The position numbers and the translations under genes were made by a program. Under the pieces are notes generated by a model. That model was not told the origin of the DNA and did not search any database. It saw only the letters and a program-made list of their open reading frames with translations. A stretch of 64,000 bases of DNA from Brevibacterium sediminis (GTDB lineage Bacteria; Actinomycetota; Actinomycetes; Actinomycetales; Brevibacteriaceae). Of the stretch, positions 53,541 to 63,882 are shown piece by piece. Location of the stretch: contig NZ_JABKDD010000006.1 in assembly GCF_013623905.1 (NCBI RefSeq), positions 166,514 to 230,513 on the forward strand, in the 5' to 3' direction. Position 1 is the stretch's first letter; the number at the start of each line of letters is the position of its first letter.

Positions 53541-56186
53541 TCAGCTCGGGCGGTGGGCGTCGAGCTGTTGGGCGACGCGGATGTAGCCGAGGTGTGAGTA
53601 CGCCTGCGGGTGGTTGCCCAGGTGCATCTCGGCGACGGGGTCGTATTCCTCTGACAGCAGCCCGGTGGGCCCGAGCAAGTTGTCGACCTGCCGGAACAGA
53701 TCCCAGGCGTCGTCGATGCGACCGACCTTGATGAAGGCTTCGATGAGCCAGGTCGTACAGATGTGGAATCCGCCCTCGAGCCCGGGCAGCCCGTCATCGT
53801 AGCGATAGCGGAACACCGTCGGGCCGACCCGCAGCTCGCGTTCGATCGCATCGACGGTGGACACGAAGCGCGGATCGTCGGCGGCGAGCAGTCCCGAGAG
53901 TCCGACGAACAGTGCGGCCGAGTCCAGGTCCGTCTCACCGTAGGCGACGGTGAATGCTCCGACTTCCTCGTTAAAGCCATGCGTGAGCACGTCGTGGGCG
54001 ATCTCCTCGCGCAGTTGCCGCCACGCACCGGGCGGCTCACGATCGAACCGGTCCGCGATCCGCAGCGCCCGATCGACCGTCACCCAGCACATCACGCGCG
54101 TGTACACGTTGTGCTTCGGCGGACGCCTCGCCTCCCAGATCCCGTGATCGGCCTCGAACCACCGTTTGCCCACGGCCTCGACCATCTGACAGGTGAGCGT
54201 CCAATAATCCTCGGGCAACTCGCCGAGGTGGTCGCTGAGTTCGTCGAGGAGCTCCGTGACCGGGCCGAACACGTCGAGTTGGACCTGATGTTCGGCGGCG
54301 TTGCCGACCCGCACCGGCCGTGATCCGGCGTATCCGGGCAGGTGGTTGAGCACCGCCTCGGTGGTCAGGGCCGAGCCGTCGACGGCGTAGAGCGGATGCA
54401 GCTGTTCGGGTGAGACCGTGCGCTCGAGCACCCCCGACAGCCAGGAGAGGAATCCTTCGGCCTCACCGGTGGAACCGAGGGCGAGCAGGGCGCGGACGGT
54501 CATCGATCCGTCGCGCAGCCATGTATAGCGGTAGTCCCAGTTGCGGACGCCGCCGATTCCCTCGGGCAGGGAGGTCGTGGGGGCGGCGAGGACTCCGCCG
54601 GTGGGTTCGTGGCACAGAGCGCGCAGGGTGATCGCGGAGCGGATGACCTCTTCGCGGTGGTGACCGGGCAGAGTCAGTGATTCGACCCAGTTCGTCCAGA
54701 AGTTCAGGGCGCGTTCGCGCACATGATGCTCGCCGCCGGTGGCCATGTATCCGGCGTCGCCCGTGCCCGTCCCGCAGGCGAGGACGAGGACGACGGATCC
54801 GCCGGGCTGCTGCGAGGGGACGACGGTCGCCTCGGCGGTGTGGGAGTCGCCGTTCTCGACGATGTCGAAGTCGATTCCGGGGGCGTGGAGTTCGATCGGC
54901 TCGGCGGTGCCGAGCACCGCCACACCATCATCGGACCGGGTCATGCGGGTGGGAACCGTGGCGTAGTCGAGCCTGGGTGCGAAGCGGATGCGGGTCGGGG
55001 TGTCGCCGGTGAGCACGCGGACGACGATCGTGTCATCGCTGTGCCCGTCGACGGGAGCGAGGTAGTCGACACAGCTCAGTCCGGCCCACCGGGTCTCGAG
55101 CAGGGTCGAGTTCCCGAGGTAGCGCTGGGTCAGCGGGGCGGCCCCGTTGGCCGGTGCCACGGCGAAGAATCCTGCCGCCTCGGAGCCGAGGATCTCGGAG
55201 AACATCGACGCCGAATGCGGCAGCGGGTGCGGCATCCAGCAGATGCTGCCGGTGGGGTCGATGAGCGCGGTCGACTGTCCGTTGCCGATGAGGCTGTGCC
55301 GCTGGATCGGGGTGGCGCGGCGGCCGAAGAGCCAGGACTTGCGCAGCTCGAACAGGGCACTGAGGACGGTGGAGACCTCGGCCGGTGAGTCCAGCCGGAA
55401 GTCGGCGTGAGTTGGTGCGGTCTGAGTTCCGACCTTGAGCCCGAGGTCATCGGCGCCGAGGGTTTCGAGAGCGAACTCGTCGGCGGTGTCATCGCCGATG
55501 AAGACGACGGCTTCCGCCCCTGTCTGACTGCGCAGACGGGTCAGCGCGTCGGCCTTCGACGACGGTACGACGGACAGGTCGATGACCTGCTTGCCGCGGG
55601 TGGGGTGGATCGGGTGGGCGTCGGCGAGCTTCTCGACGGCGGCTTCGATCTCCCGCCGGTCGGTCTCGTCGAGTCCGCGCAGGTGCACGGCCGCGCCGGT
55701 GGTCTTGTGCTCGATGACGTCGCGCGGCAGGGCGCGAGTGAGGTCGGCGCGGAAGTCGGCGAGGACCGCCCGCTGCTCTTCGGTGAGCGTGTCGATGGTG
55801 AATGTGTCGGTCTCACCGCCGTGGGACCCGAAGAGGTGGACCTCCCGGGGCAGGCGCGACATTGCCGCGAGGTCACGCAGACTGCGACCGGAGATCACCC
55901 CCGCCGAGGTGGACGGCAGCAAGGCGAGCGCGCGCAGTGAGTCGACCGAGCTCTCCAAGGGAAAGGCTTGGCTGGGGATGTCGACGATGGGGGCAATCGT
56001 CCCGTCGTAGTCGGTGGCCACCAGCAGCGATGGGGAACGGGAAAGTTCGAAGAGGCGCCGGAAGAGGACGGGGTCGAGTGCTCGGCTGGCTTCGGCAAGG
56101 TCGCCCAATAACTCGGAGGACCTCACCGAGGCGGCGATGGTGGCCAATCGGGATTCGGTTGCGCTCTCGTGCTCGACAGTGCTCAT
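53541..56186 (-). CDS. Trehalose-6-phosphate phosphatase / GH15 hydrolase fusion
   Basis: 881 residues. Residues ~40-285 are an OtsB-type HAD phosphatase: Asp59 and Asp61 in ATDYDGTIAP, GVISGRSLRDL, and GDDTADEFALETLG. Residues ~295-881 are a glycoside hydrolase family 15 domain (IGNGQSTALIDPTGSICWMP, EGIGGVRNWDYRYTWLRDG, and LLSEEYDPVAEMHLGNHPQA, which holds the likely catalytic acid). GH15 members include glucoamylases and actinobacterial trehalases. The pairing suggests one protein that makes trehalose from its phosphate and cleaves a glucoside, perhaps trehalose. No OtsA gene is in the window. Confidence 0.92.
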   Translation of the reverse strand: MSTVEHESATESRLATIAASVRSSELLGDLAEASRALDPVLFRRLFELSRSPSLLVATDYDGTIAPIVDIPSQAFPLESSVDSLRALALLPSTSAGVISGRSLRDLAAMSRLPREVHLFGSHGGETDTFTIDTLTEEQRAVLADFRADLTRALPRDVIEHKTTGAAVHLRGLDETDRREIEAAVEKLADAHPIHPTRGKQVIDLSVVPSSKADALTRLRSQTGAEAVVFIGDDTADEFALETLGADDLGLKVGTQTAPTHADFRLDSPAEVSTVLSALFELRKSWLFGRRATPIQRHSLIGNGQSTALIDPTGSICWMPHPLPHSASMFSEILGSEAAGFFAVAPANGAAPLTQRYLGNSTLLETRWAGLSCVDYLAPVDGHSDDTIVVRVLTGDTPTRIRFAPRLDYATVPTRMTRSDDGVAVLGTAEPIELHAPGIDFDIVENGDSHTAEATVVPSQQPGGSVVLVLACGTGTGDAGYMATGGEHHVRERALNFWTNWVESLTLPGHHREEVIRSAITLRALCHEPTGGVLAAPTTSLPEGIGGVRNWDYRYTWLRDGSMTVRALLALGSTGEAEGFLSWLSGVLERTVSPEQLHPLYAVDGSALTTEAVLNHLPGYAGSRPVRVGNAAEHQVQLDVFGPVTELLDELSDHLGELPEDYWTLTCQMVEAVGKRWFEADHGIWEARRPPKHNVYTRVMCWVTVDRALRIADRFDREPPGAWRQLREEIAHDVLTHGFNEEVGAFTVAYGETDLDSAALFVGLSGLLAADDPRFVSTVDAIERELRVGPTVFRYRYDDGLPGLEGGFHICTTWLIEAFIKVGRIDDAWDLFRQVDNLLGPTGLLSEEYDPVAEMHLGNHPQAYSHLGYIRVAQQLDAHRPS

Positions 56187-56221
56187 CTCACCTCGGGTGT
56201 CTCGGTTGGCTCGGGTGCCGG

Positions 56222-57058
56222 TCAGGGCTCTTTCTTCACTGGGGTATCGGTGTCCGGATCGTCCGGATCTCCGGGATCGGCCGTGCGATCGGCTTCGCCG
56301 GCGGCATCGGCTGGGTTCGACGTGTCCGCGGCATCGGACGAGTTCGCATCGTCGGCGGCTTCAGCGGCACCCGAGGGGGAAGCGTCGGCGGGGTCGGCCG
56401 CCTCGGCGGGGGAGTCGATCTGTTCGGGCAGGGCACCGAGCTTGGCCAGCTGACGGCCCTTGCTCAGGCGGGAGTAGCCGCCGATGATGAAGATCACGCC
56501 GGCGATGAGGGTCGCCGCTCCCGTGAAGCCGAGGATCGACAGGGCCTCCATGCCGTCGCCGAAGACGAGGATGATGCCGAGCAGGACGTGGACTCCGGAG
56601 GCGATGAGGAAGTCCGAGGCCATGGGCTGAGACCGCAGCTGCCGGTAGGCCCAGAATTCGAGAGCGCCGTGCAGCAGGGCCCAGATGCTCAGGGCCGCGC
56701 GCAGCTCGGCGGGCTGGTCGGCCAGGAAGAGGAAGACGATTGCCGGGATCGCGATGACGGCCTGCCCGAAGATCGCGGTGCGCACGTTCAAGGCCGAGCG
56801 CACGGCCTGGAAGACCAGGGCCAAGGCGAAGAGGATGAGGTAGCCGATCGCGAGGTGGTCGACGACGTCGGTCGGCAGGCTCAGCTGCAGCGGATTGCTC
56901 GAATCGCGGGGCCAGAAGACGGTGACGATACCGAAGGCGACGCCGAGGACTCCGCGTACGACCATGGGCCAGCCGAGTCGACTCGCTGCGGCAATGGCCT
57001 GCGGGGCGGCTTCGTTACGCGGGGCTGTGGATTCGGTGCGCGGATCTTCGGTACTCAT
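56222..57058 (-). CDS. HdeD/DUF308-like membrane protein
   Basis: 278 residues from ATG 57058. Six membrane segments in the HdeD arrangement (GWPMVVRGVLGVAFGIVTVF, LAIGYLILFALALVFQAVRS and on to VLLGIILVFGDGMEALSILG and GAATLIAGVIFIIGGYSRL), then an acidic Ala/Asp/Ser-rich C-terminal tail. HdeD protects E. coli in acid at high density; the role here is unknown. Its stop is 35 bases before the OtsB-GH15 start. Confidence 0.8.
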   Translation of the reverse strand: MSTEDPRTESTAPRNEAAPQAIAAASRLGWPMVVRGVLGVAFGIVTVFWPRDSSNPLQLSLPTDVVDHLAIGYLILFALALVFQAVRSALNVRTAIFGQAVIAIPAIVFLFLADQPAELRAALSIWALLHGALEFWAYRQLRSQPMASDFLIASGVHVLLGIILVFGDGMEALSILGFTGAATLIAGVIFIIGGYSRLSKGRQLAKLGALPEQIDSPAEAADPADASPSGAAEAADDANSSDAADTSNPADAAGEADRTADPGDPDDPDTDTPVKKEP

Positions 57059-57149
57059 CACGGCACCAGTCTAGGTCGCCTGCCTGAGTCTGTCCGATCA
57101 GCGTCGGTTCAGGGTCGAGTGAGTGGCGGTTCTTCGCGTTTGATGCATT

Positions 57150-57163
57150 TACGTAATTACGTA
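57150..57163. promoter_or_regulatory. Perfect AT-rich palindrome, candidate autoregulatory operator
   Basis: TACGTAATTACGTA is a perfect 14-base palindrome, part of an A/T-rich run that stands out in this GC-rich DNA. It ends 19 bases before the start of the winged-helix regulator gene, where it would overlap the promoter. It also lies 92 bases from the divergent HdeD-like gene. Confidence 0.6.
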
Positions 57164-57182
57164 TTTCCTGTATTGTCGAAGC

Positions 57183-57812
57183 ATGGAACCAACACCGTCG
57201 GCAGAAGATCGCCTCTCCGCTCTCGAACAGCGAGTCGCCGAGCTCGAGGCTGCAGCCGCAGAATCCTCTGCATCGCAGGAGCCCGGCGCGACGCCTCAGA
57301 AGGCGGACGGAACGTCGTCGATCAGAGCGGAATCACCGGCGCCATCCGGTTGCCCGGAATCGTCAGTCCAACCCGCCGCCGGGAACACAGCCCTGCCGGG
57401 CGACACCGAGACGTTCTGGGCGCTGCACGGGCTCGTCGACCACCTCGGCGAGGAGGGCGGAGTGACCTACACCGGGTACACGACTCCCCCGGGCGGCAGC
57501 GGTCCCGTGGCGTGGCAGATGGGTCTGAGCAGCGCAGGGCTGGCGCAGATCGATTTCGCCGAGGCGGCCGGATCCTTGGCAGCCCTCGGTCACCCGGTCC
57601 GCCTGCAGCTGCTCCAAGCGATCTATGAGGGCACGAGCACGGTGGCCGAACTGGGCAAGGACGAACGGTTCGGCACGTCCGGGCAGATCTATCACCATGT
57701 GCATGCCCTCGCCGGAGCCGGCTGGTTAGAGAGTGCCCGCCGCGGGCACTGGCGCGTGCCCGCTCAGCGAGTCGTTCCGCTGCTCACCCTCGTCCTCATC
57801 GGAACGCACTGA
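57183..57812 (+). CDS. Winged-helix (ArsR-like) transcriptional regulator
   Basis: 209 residues. The N-terminus has a short heptad coiled coil (RLSALEQRVAELEAAAAESS) and a disordered spacer. The C-terminal ~85 residues are the winged helix: AAGSLAALGHPVRLQLLQAI, SGQIYHHVHALAGAGWLESA, then RGHWRVPAQRVVPLLTLVLI. This resembles ArsR-type regulators without obvious metal cysteines. A middle segment (TYTGYTTPPGGSGPVAWQMG) may bind a ligand. It probably controls the downstream hydrolase gene and itself through the palindrome just upstream. Confidence 0.82.
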   Translation: MEPTPSAEDRLSALEQRVAELEAAAAESSASQEPGATPQKADGTSSIRAESPAPSGCPESSVQPAAGNTALPGDTETFWALHGLVDHLGEEGGVTYTGYTTPPGGSGPVAWQMGLSSAGLAQIDFAEAAGSLAALGHPVRLQLLQAIYEGTSTVAELGKDERFGTSGQIYHHVHALAGAGWLESARRGHWRVPAQRVVPLLTLVLIGTH

Positions 57813-57899
57813 CAGAACCTCTCGCCGGCGGGCCGCTCGCCCACTGCGCGACCCGGACCCGACCATCACCCATTCCACCCCTGCTGACCAGGAGGAACG

Positions 57900-59012
57900 A
57901 TGACTGACTCCGATCTCAACCGCACATCTGCGGCTGCGGGACGGCCGCCTCGGCGAGTGTTGATTGCCGTGATCGCGGCAACCGTCACGGCTGCCGTGCT
58001 CGCGGCGATCACCCCGTGGCCGCGCGGCTTCCAGGGCACGCCGACAGGGGACGCCGAGCTCATGACCGAACTCGAGGACGCACTCGGCAGCCAGCATTGG
58101 CAGCACGTGGTCGCCGCCCGCATCGACGGCGACGAAGTGACTTTCGCGGGCACCGGAGCCGACGAGCACACCGAGTTCGAGATCGGATCGATCACGAAGA
58201 CGTTCACGGCCGCGCTCTTCGCCGATGCGATCGAGCGAGGCGAGGTCGAGGCGGACACCCGCCTCGGCGAGATCTGGCCGAACCTGGAGGGGAAGGTCGC
58301 CGAGGTGACGCTCGAGTCGATTGCGATGCAGCGTTCCGGTCTGCCCTCCCAGGAACCCGCTCCGAGCTTCAGCGACGGGGTGATGAGCGTGCTGTCGAAC
58401 TACCTCCACACCGACCCCTATCGCGGGGACGCCGGGGACATCGTGGCCAGCCTCGATGACGTGGAGGTCGGTGAACCCGAGCCCGAGTATTCGAACTTCG
58501 GGTTCGCCGTTCTCGGCCAAGCACTCGCCGAGGCGTCCGGGCAGGACTATGCCGAGCTCGTCCGTGACCGCCTCACCGAGCCGCTGGGAATGAAGGAGAC
58601 GTTCGTCCCGGACTCGGCCGATGGGCTGTCCCACGGGTTCACGGCATCGGGGCTGCCGGCCGCCCCGTGGACCCTCGGTGGTGCGGCTCCGGCCGGGGCG
58701 ATCCGGTCGACGACTCATGATCTGGCGATCTGGCTGCGGGCCGTCCGTGACGGGAACGCCCCCGGCGCCGAGGCGGCCGAACCCCGTGCCGATTTCGAGG
58801 ATGACCGCATCGGCTGGGCGTGGTTCACGACGACGCACGGCGACTCGACCATCACTTGGCACAACGGCGGCACCGGCGGCTACCGGTCGTTCCTCGGCTT
58901 CGACCCGAAGTCCGGAGCCGGGATCATCGTGCTCAACGACTCCGCCAATGACGTCGACGCGGCCGCCGCACTCGTCGGGGCCGAAACTTCAGCGAAGGGA
59001 GAACGCTCATGA
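57900..59012 (+). CDS. Membrane-anchored serine hydrolase, beta-lactamase / DD-peptidase fold
   Basis: 370 residues. An N-terminal membrane anchor (about 20-40) precedes a class C-type domain with SITKTF (Ser-x-x-Lys), the Tyr motif EYSNFGFAVLGQ (YxN) and HNGGTGGYRSF in the KTG position. Such proteins act on peptidoglycan, esters or D-amino peptides and only rarely on beta-lactams. It overlaps the next gene by 4 bases, and a GGAGG ribosome site precedes the ATG. Confidence 0.9.
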   Translation: MTDSDLNRTSAAAGRPPRRVLIAVIAATVTAAVLAAITPWPRGFQGTPTGDAELMTELEDALGSQHWQHVVAARIDGDEVTFAGTGADEHTEFEIGSITKTFTAALFADAIERGEVEADTRLGEIWPNLEGKVAEVTLESIAMQRSGLPSQEPAPSFSDGVMSVLSNYLHTDPYRGDAGDIVASLDDVEVGEPEPEYSNFGFAVLGQALAEASGQDYAELVRDRLTEPLGMKETFVPDSADGLSHGFTASGLPAAPWTLGGAAPAGAIRSTTHDLAIWLRAVRDGNAPGAEAAEPRADFEDDRIGWAWFTTTHGDSTITWHNGGTGGYRSFLGFDPKSGAGIIVLNDSANDVDAAAALVGAETSAKGERS

Positions 59013-59383
59013 GTCCCGAACTCGTTTCGACGGTCATCGGGGCACTCATCGTGGCCTGGGGTGCGTTCACCGCGTGGCGAGCTCCCCACGCGGCATCCCG
59101 GATCGGGCTGCTCTCGGGGATCGTCACGGCGGTCGTGTTCATCCTGCTCATCCGCCTCATCACACCGTTCGGAGGCTGGGAGAGCTGGTTCATCTACGTC
59201 TGGCTGGCCGGAATGCTCGTCATCGTCGTCTCCGTCTTCCGGGCCGCACTCGTCTGGTCGGGCCTGCCGTGGCGGTCCGACGATGAGAAGTCACGTCGGA
59301 ATGAAGCGAGCGGACTCGGCTTCTCCGCCCTGCTCGCGCTCCTCATCGCCGGAGCCCTCGTCCTCCCCGGGCTCTTCCTCTGA
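59009..59383 (+). CDS. Small four-helix membrane protein
   Basis: 124 residues with four hydrophobic segments (VSTVIGALIVAWGAFTAW, IVTAVVFILLIRLITPFG, WFIYVWLAGMLVIVVSVFRA, LLALLIAGALVLPGLFL). Coupled to the serine hydrolase by an ATGA overlap, so the two products may work together. Not recognised. Confidence 0.8.
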   Translation: MSPELVSTVIGALIVAWGAFTAWRAPHAASRIGLLSGIVTAVVFILLIRLITPFGGWESWFIYVWLAGMLVIVVSVFRAALVWSGLPWRSDDEKSRRNEASGLGFSALLALLIAGALVLPGLFL

Positions 59384-59464
59384 CGGAGAGTGCCCGACTC
59401 CGCGAACGGCCGACCGCGGCGGGCTGCGTAGGCCGGCAGCGGCCCGCATCGGGCTCTACGTGCC

Positions 59465-59923
59465 CTACTGCCCCTTGACCGTCAACGTGCCGCCGCTTTC
59501 GGAGACGTCGTACTTCGGCAGCGGTTCCTCGGCCGGACCGGACATCACCTCTCCGGTGGTCACCGAGAAGTTCGAGGAATGGCACGGGCAGATGATGGCC
59601 TCCTCGGTGACCCGGGTGACCTGGCAGCCCTGGTGGGTGCACACCGATGAGAACGCGAAAAACTCGCCTTCCTTCGGCTGAGTGATCACGTACGTGTCCT
59701 CGATGACGGTGCCGGAACCGACGGGAACGTCGGAGGTCGGCAGGCTCGCATCCTTCGTCGGCTCCGCCTCCTCGTCGGACGAACACGCCGAGGTGGCCGC
59801 CACGGAGCCGCCGATGACCGCCACCGTTCCGGCCACGCCCGCCGTCTTCATCATGCGGCGCCGGCTCGGATCCGCCGGTGCGGCCTGGTCGGCTTCGGCG
59901 GGGCTGTTCGGGGTCGTCGTCAT
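59465..59923 (-). CDS. Tat-exported Rieske [2Fe-2S] protein
   Basis: 152 residues from the ATG at 59923, with an AAGGAG site; a longer frame upstream has no such site. Twin-arginine signal SRRRMMKTAGVAGTVAVIGG, followed by SAC as a possible lipobox. The Rieske cluster is bound by CTHQGC and CPCHSS (two Cys and two His). As a small soluble Rieske protein with a membrane lipid anchor it could pass electrons in respiration. No cytochrome bc1 genes are nearby. Confidence 0.92.
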   Translation of the reverse strand: MTTTPNSPAEADQAAPADPSRRRMMKTAGVAGTVAVIGGSVAATSACSSDEEAEPTKDASLPTSDVPVGSGTVIEDTYVITQPKEGEFFAFSSVCTHQGCQVTRVTEEAIICPCHSSNFSVTTGEVMSGPAEEPLPKYDVSESGGTLTVKGQ

Positions 59924-60138
59924 CGGAATCTGCTCCTTCTCGCGGGTGCGCACAATCCGCCATGCTCTCTGACGGGCATGGGCCTCGGCAGTTCCAGCGT
60001 ACAATCGCAGTCGGTTCACCGCCTGCAGACACCTGTCAGGATCGAGTGGCACCCGACCGATCCTTGGACGACCTGGTCAACGGGTGCGGTGAGCCGCCTC
60101 GGCGAGAGACGATTGCGGACGGAGAAGGGGGTGCGGCA

Positions 60139-61350
60139 GTGGCCGACGAAACGGCGGCAGCACACCGGCCGCGACCGGAACCGCGCGTCGCGACGGGATG
60201 GGGTCTGGCCGCCTCGGTGTACGTGTTCACCGTCGTCATGATGGGCACCACCCTGCCGACGCCCCTCTACCCGCTCTATGAGCAGCGATTCGATTTCGGG
60301 ACGGCGTTCACCACTCAGCTCTTCGCGATCTACGCGGTCGGGGTCATCGGCGCGCTCGTCGTCTTCGGGAGGCTCTCCGAGGGACTGGGGCGGCGTCCGA
60401 TGCTCAGGCTCGGGGTGATCTTCTCGATCGCCTCGGCGACCCTCTTCCTCATCGGCTCCCACACCGGGCTGCTGCTCACCGGCCGGGTCCTGTCCGGGCT
60501 GGCTGCGGGGATCTTCACGTCCACGGCCACCGTCACCGTGCTCGAGAACGCCCCTGCCGGCCGCGAACGGCTCGCTGGTTCCCTGGCCACAGCGGCGAAC
60601 ATGGGCGGGCTGGGGCTCGGAATCCTGTCCTCCGGACTGCTCGCCCGCTTCGCTCCCTCTCCCCTGCTCACACCGTTCCTCGTCAACGCGATCATGCTGG
60701 TCATCGCCGGGATGGCGCTTCTCCTCGTCCGGGATCGGACGCGGGGCGGGGCAACGGCTGTGCGACTGCAGCTGCCGGGGATTCCCGCCTCGGCGAAACG
60801 GATGTTCCTGGCCGCCTCACCTGGGGCGATCACCGGATTCGCGGTGTGCGGGCTGTATTCGGCGATCGCGCCGAGCTTCATCGGACAGACCCTGCACGTG
60901 ACGTCGACCGCGGCCACCGGCACCGTCGTGTTCCTCCTCTTCGGGGCCTCGGCGACCGCGCAGGTGCTGCTGCGCGGGATCAGCGACCGCCGGCTCATCG
61001 TCGGCGGGACCGTGACCATGATCGTGAGCATGGGCGCGCTCGTGTTCGCGCTCATGGCGGGGTCCCTGCCGGTGCTCATCGCCTCCGCGGTGCTGGCAGG
61101 AGCCGGGCAAGGACTCGTGTTCATGACCGGGATGCGCGCGATCACCGCGGTGACAGCACCCGAACGCCGCACCGAGGCGACCACCTCGTACTTCATCCTC
61201 GCCTACGTATTCATGTCGGTGCCGGCCATCGGCGCCGGATTCCTCGCCGCCACGGTGGGACTGGCGAACGCGACCGTGATCTTCGCCGTCGCGGTAGCCG
61301 TGGTGTGCGTGTTGGGACTCGTGGCGGCACGGAGGTTCTCAGTGCGGTAG
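60139..61350 (+). CDS. MFS transporter (drug-efflux or sugar-efflux type)
   Basis: 403 residues from GTG 60139, with a GGAGAAGGGG site; a longer frame begins 261 bases upstream, inside the Rieske gene, and is unlikely. Twelve membrane segments. Motif A in the first half is GRLSEGLGRRPMLRLG. The N-terminus (VYVFTVVMMGTTLPTPLYPL) is typical of the actinobacterial MFS group annotated as efflux carriers. Substrate unknown. Confidence 0.85.
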   Translation: MADETAAAHRPRPEPRVATGWGLAASVYVFTVVMMGTTLPTPLYPLYEQRFDFGTAFTTQLFAIYAVGVIGALVVFGRLSEGLGRRPMLRLGVIFSIASATLFLIGSHTGLLLTGRVLSGLAAGIFTSTATVTVLENAPAGRERLAGSLATAANMGGLGLGILSSGLLARFAPSPLLTPFLVNAIMLVIAGMALLLVRDRTRGGATAVRLQLPGIPASAKRMFLAASPGAITGFAVCGLYSAIAPSFIGQTLHVTSTAATGTVVFLLFGASATAQVLLRGISDRRLIVGGTVTMIVSMGALVFALMAGSLPVLIASAVLAGAGQGLVFMTGMRAITAVTAPERRTEATTSYFILAYVFMSVPAIGAGFLAATVGLANATVIFAVAVAVVCVLGLVAARRFSVR

Positions 61351-61439
61351 GGCCAGAGCTCCCGGGTGGTGGGGCCGTGCGGGGCCGCGGTCGTGCGGTG
61401 CGAAGATTCGGGTCAGTGACGTGAACTAGGGTGGGTGCC

Positions 61440-63275
<1,836 letters not shown>

Positions 63276-63276
63276 C

Positions 63277-63705
63277 TCAGCCTTCGGCGAAGGCCTCGAG
63301 GCCCTGTTCGGCTGCCGTCGGGTCCATCCACATGAACTCGAGGATGTTGCCGTCGGGGTCGGTCATGCTGATGCCGTACATGAACCCGAGATCCTGCGGT
63401 TCCTTGTTCTCCCCACCACCGGCGTCGAGGATCGAGGCGCGCATCGCGTCGACCTCGTCGCGGGATTCGCGGCTGAGGGCAGTGAGCGCCTGAGCTGTGG
63501 TGTGCGGGTCGGCAATCGGTTTGTCCGTGAAAGTGGCGAGGTAGTCCCGGGTGAGGATCATGAAGAAGATGTCGTCGGTCCATCTGATGCACGACGACGC
63601 ATTGTCATCGGTGAACTCGGGCACCACCTCGGCGCCGATGGACTGGTAGAAGGTCTTGGCACGCTCGAGGTCGGTGGTCGGAAGGTTGACGAAGATCTGC
63701 GTCAT
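63277..63705 (-). CDS. VOC-family (glyoxalase-like) protein
   Basis: 142 residues from the ATG at 63705, with a GGGAG site. Two beta-alpha-beta-beta-beta modules: FVNLPTTDLERAKTFYQSIG in the first and FMYGISMTDPDGNILEFMWM in the second, a pattern typical of VOC proteins that bind a metal. It is close to the PhnB/YaeR-like lineage. The substrate is unknown. Its stop lies 1 base from the convergent recQ stop. Confidence 0.88.
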   Translation of the reverse strand: MTQIFVNLPTTDLERAKTFYQSIGAEVVPEFTDDNASSCIRWTDDIFFMILTRDYLATFTDKPIADPHTTAQALTALSRESRDEVDAMRASILDAGGGENKEPQDLGFMYGISMTDPDGNILEFMWMDPTAAEQGLEAFAEG

Positions 63706-63829
63706 AACTGCTCCCTTGCAGTGACGGCGACGCATGAGCGGATGCGAGCCCAGACGAACCATGACAGCCGGACGGCTGAACGATGGGAGTCTGATTCTCT
63801 CCGCGCACCCACCCCAAGTCAACACCCTG

Positions 63830-63874
63830 CTACCTGACGGCGGCCCGGCAACCTCGCGCGAGGTTGCTGGGCCG
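63830..63874. repeat. Dispersed palindrome, family B copy 2 (truncated)
   Basis: Matches 8495-8539 with only three differences (including GGCAACCTC against AGCTACCTC), keeping the left outer arm and the complete inner palindrome. It then stops: the right outer arm is replaced by unrelated sequence from 63875 onward, beside the IS3-family end. Confidence 0.8.
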
Positions 63875-63882
63875 ATCGGGAC

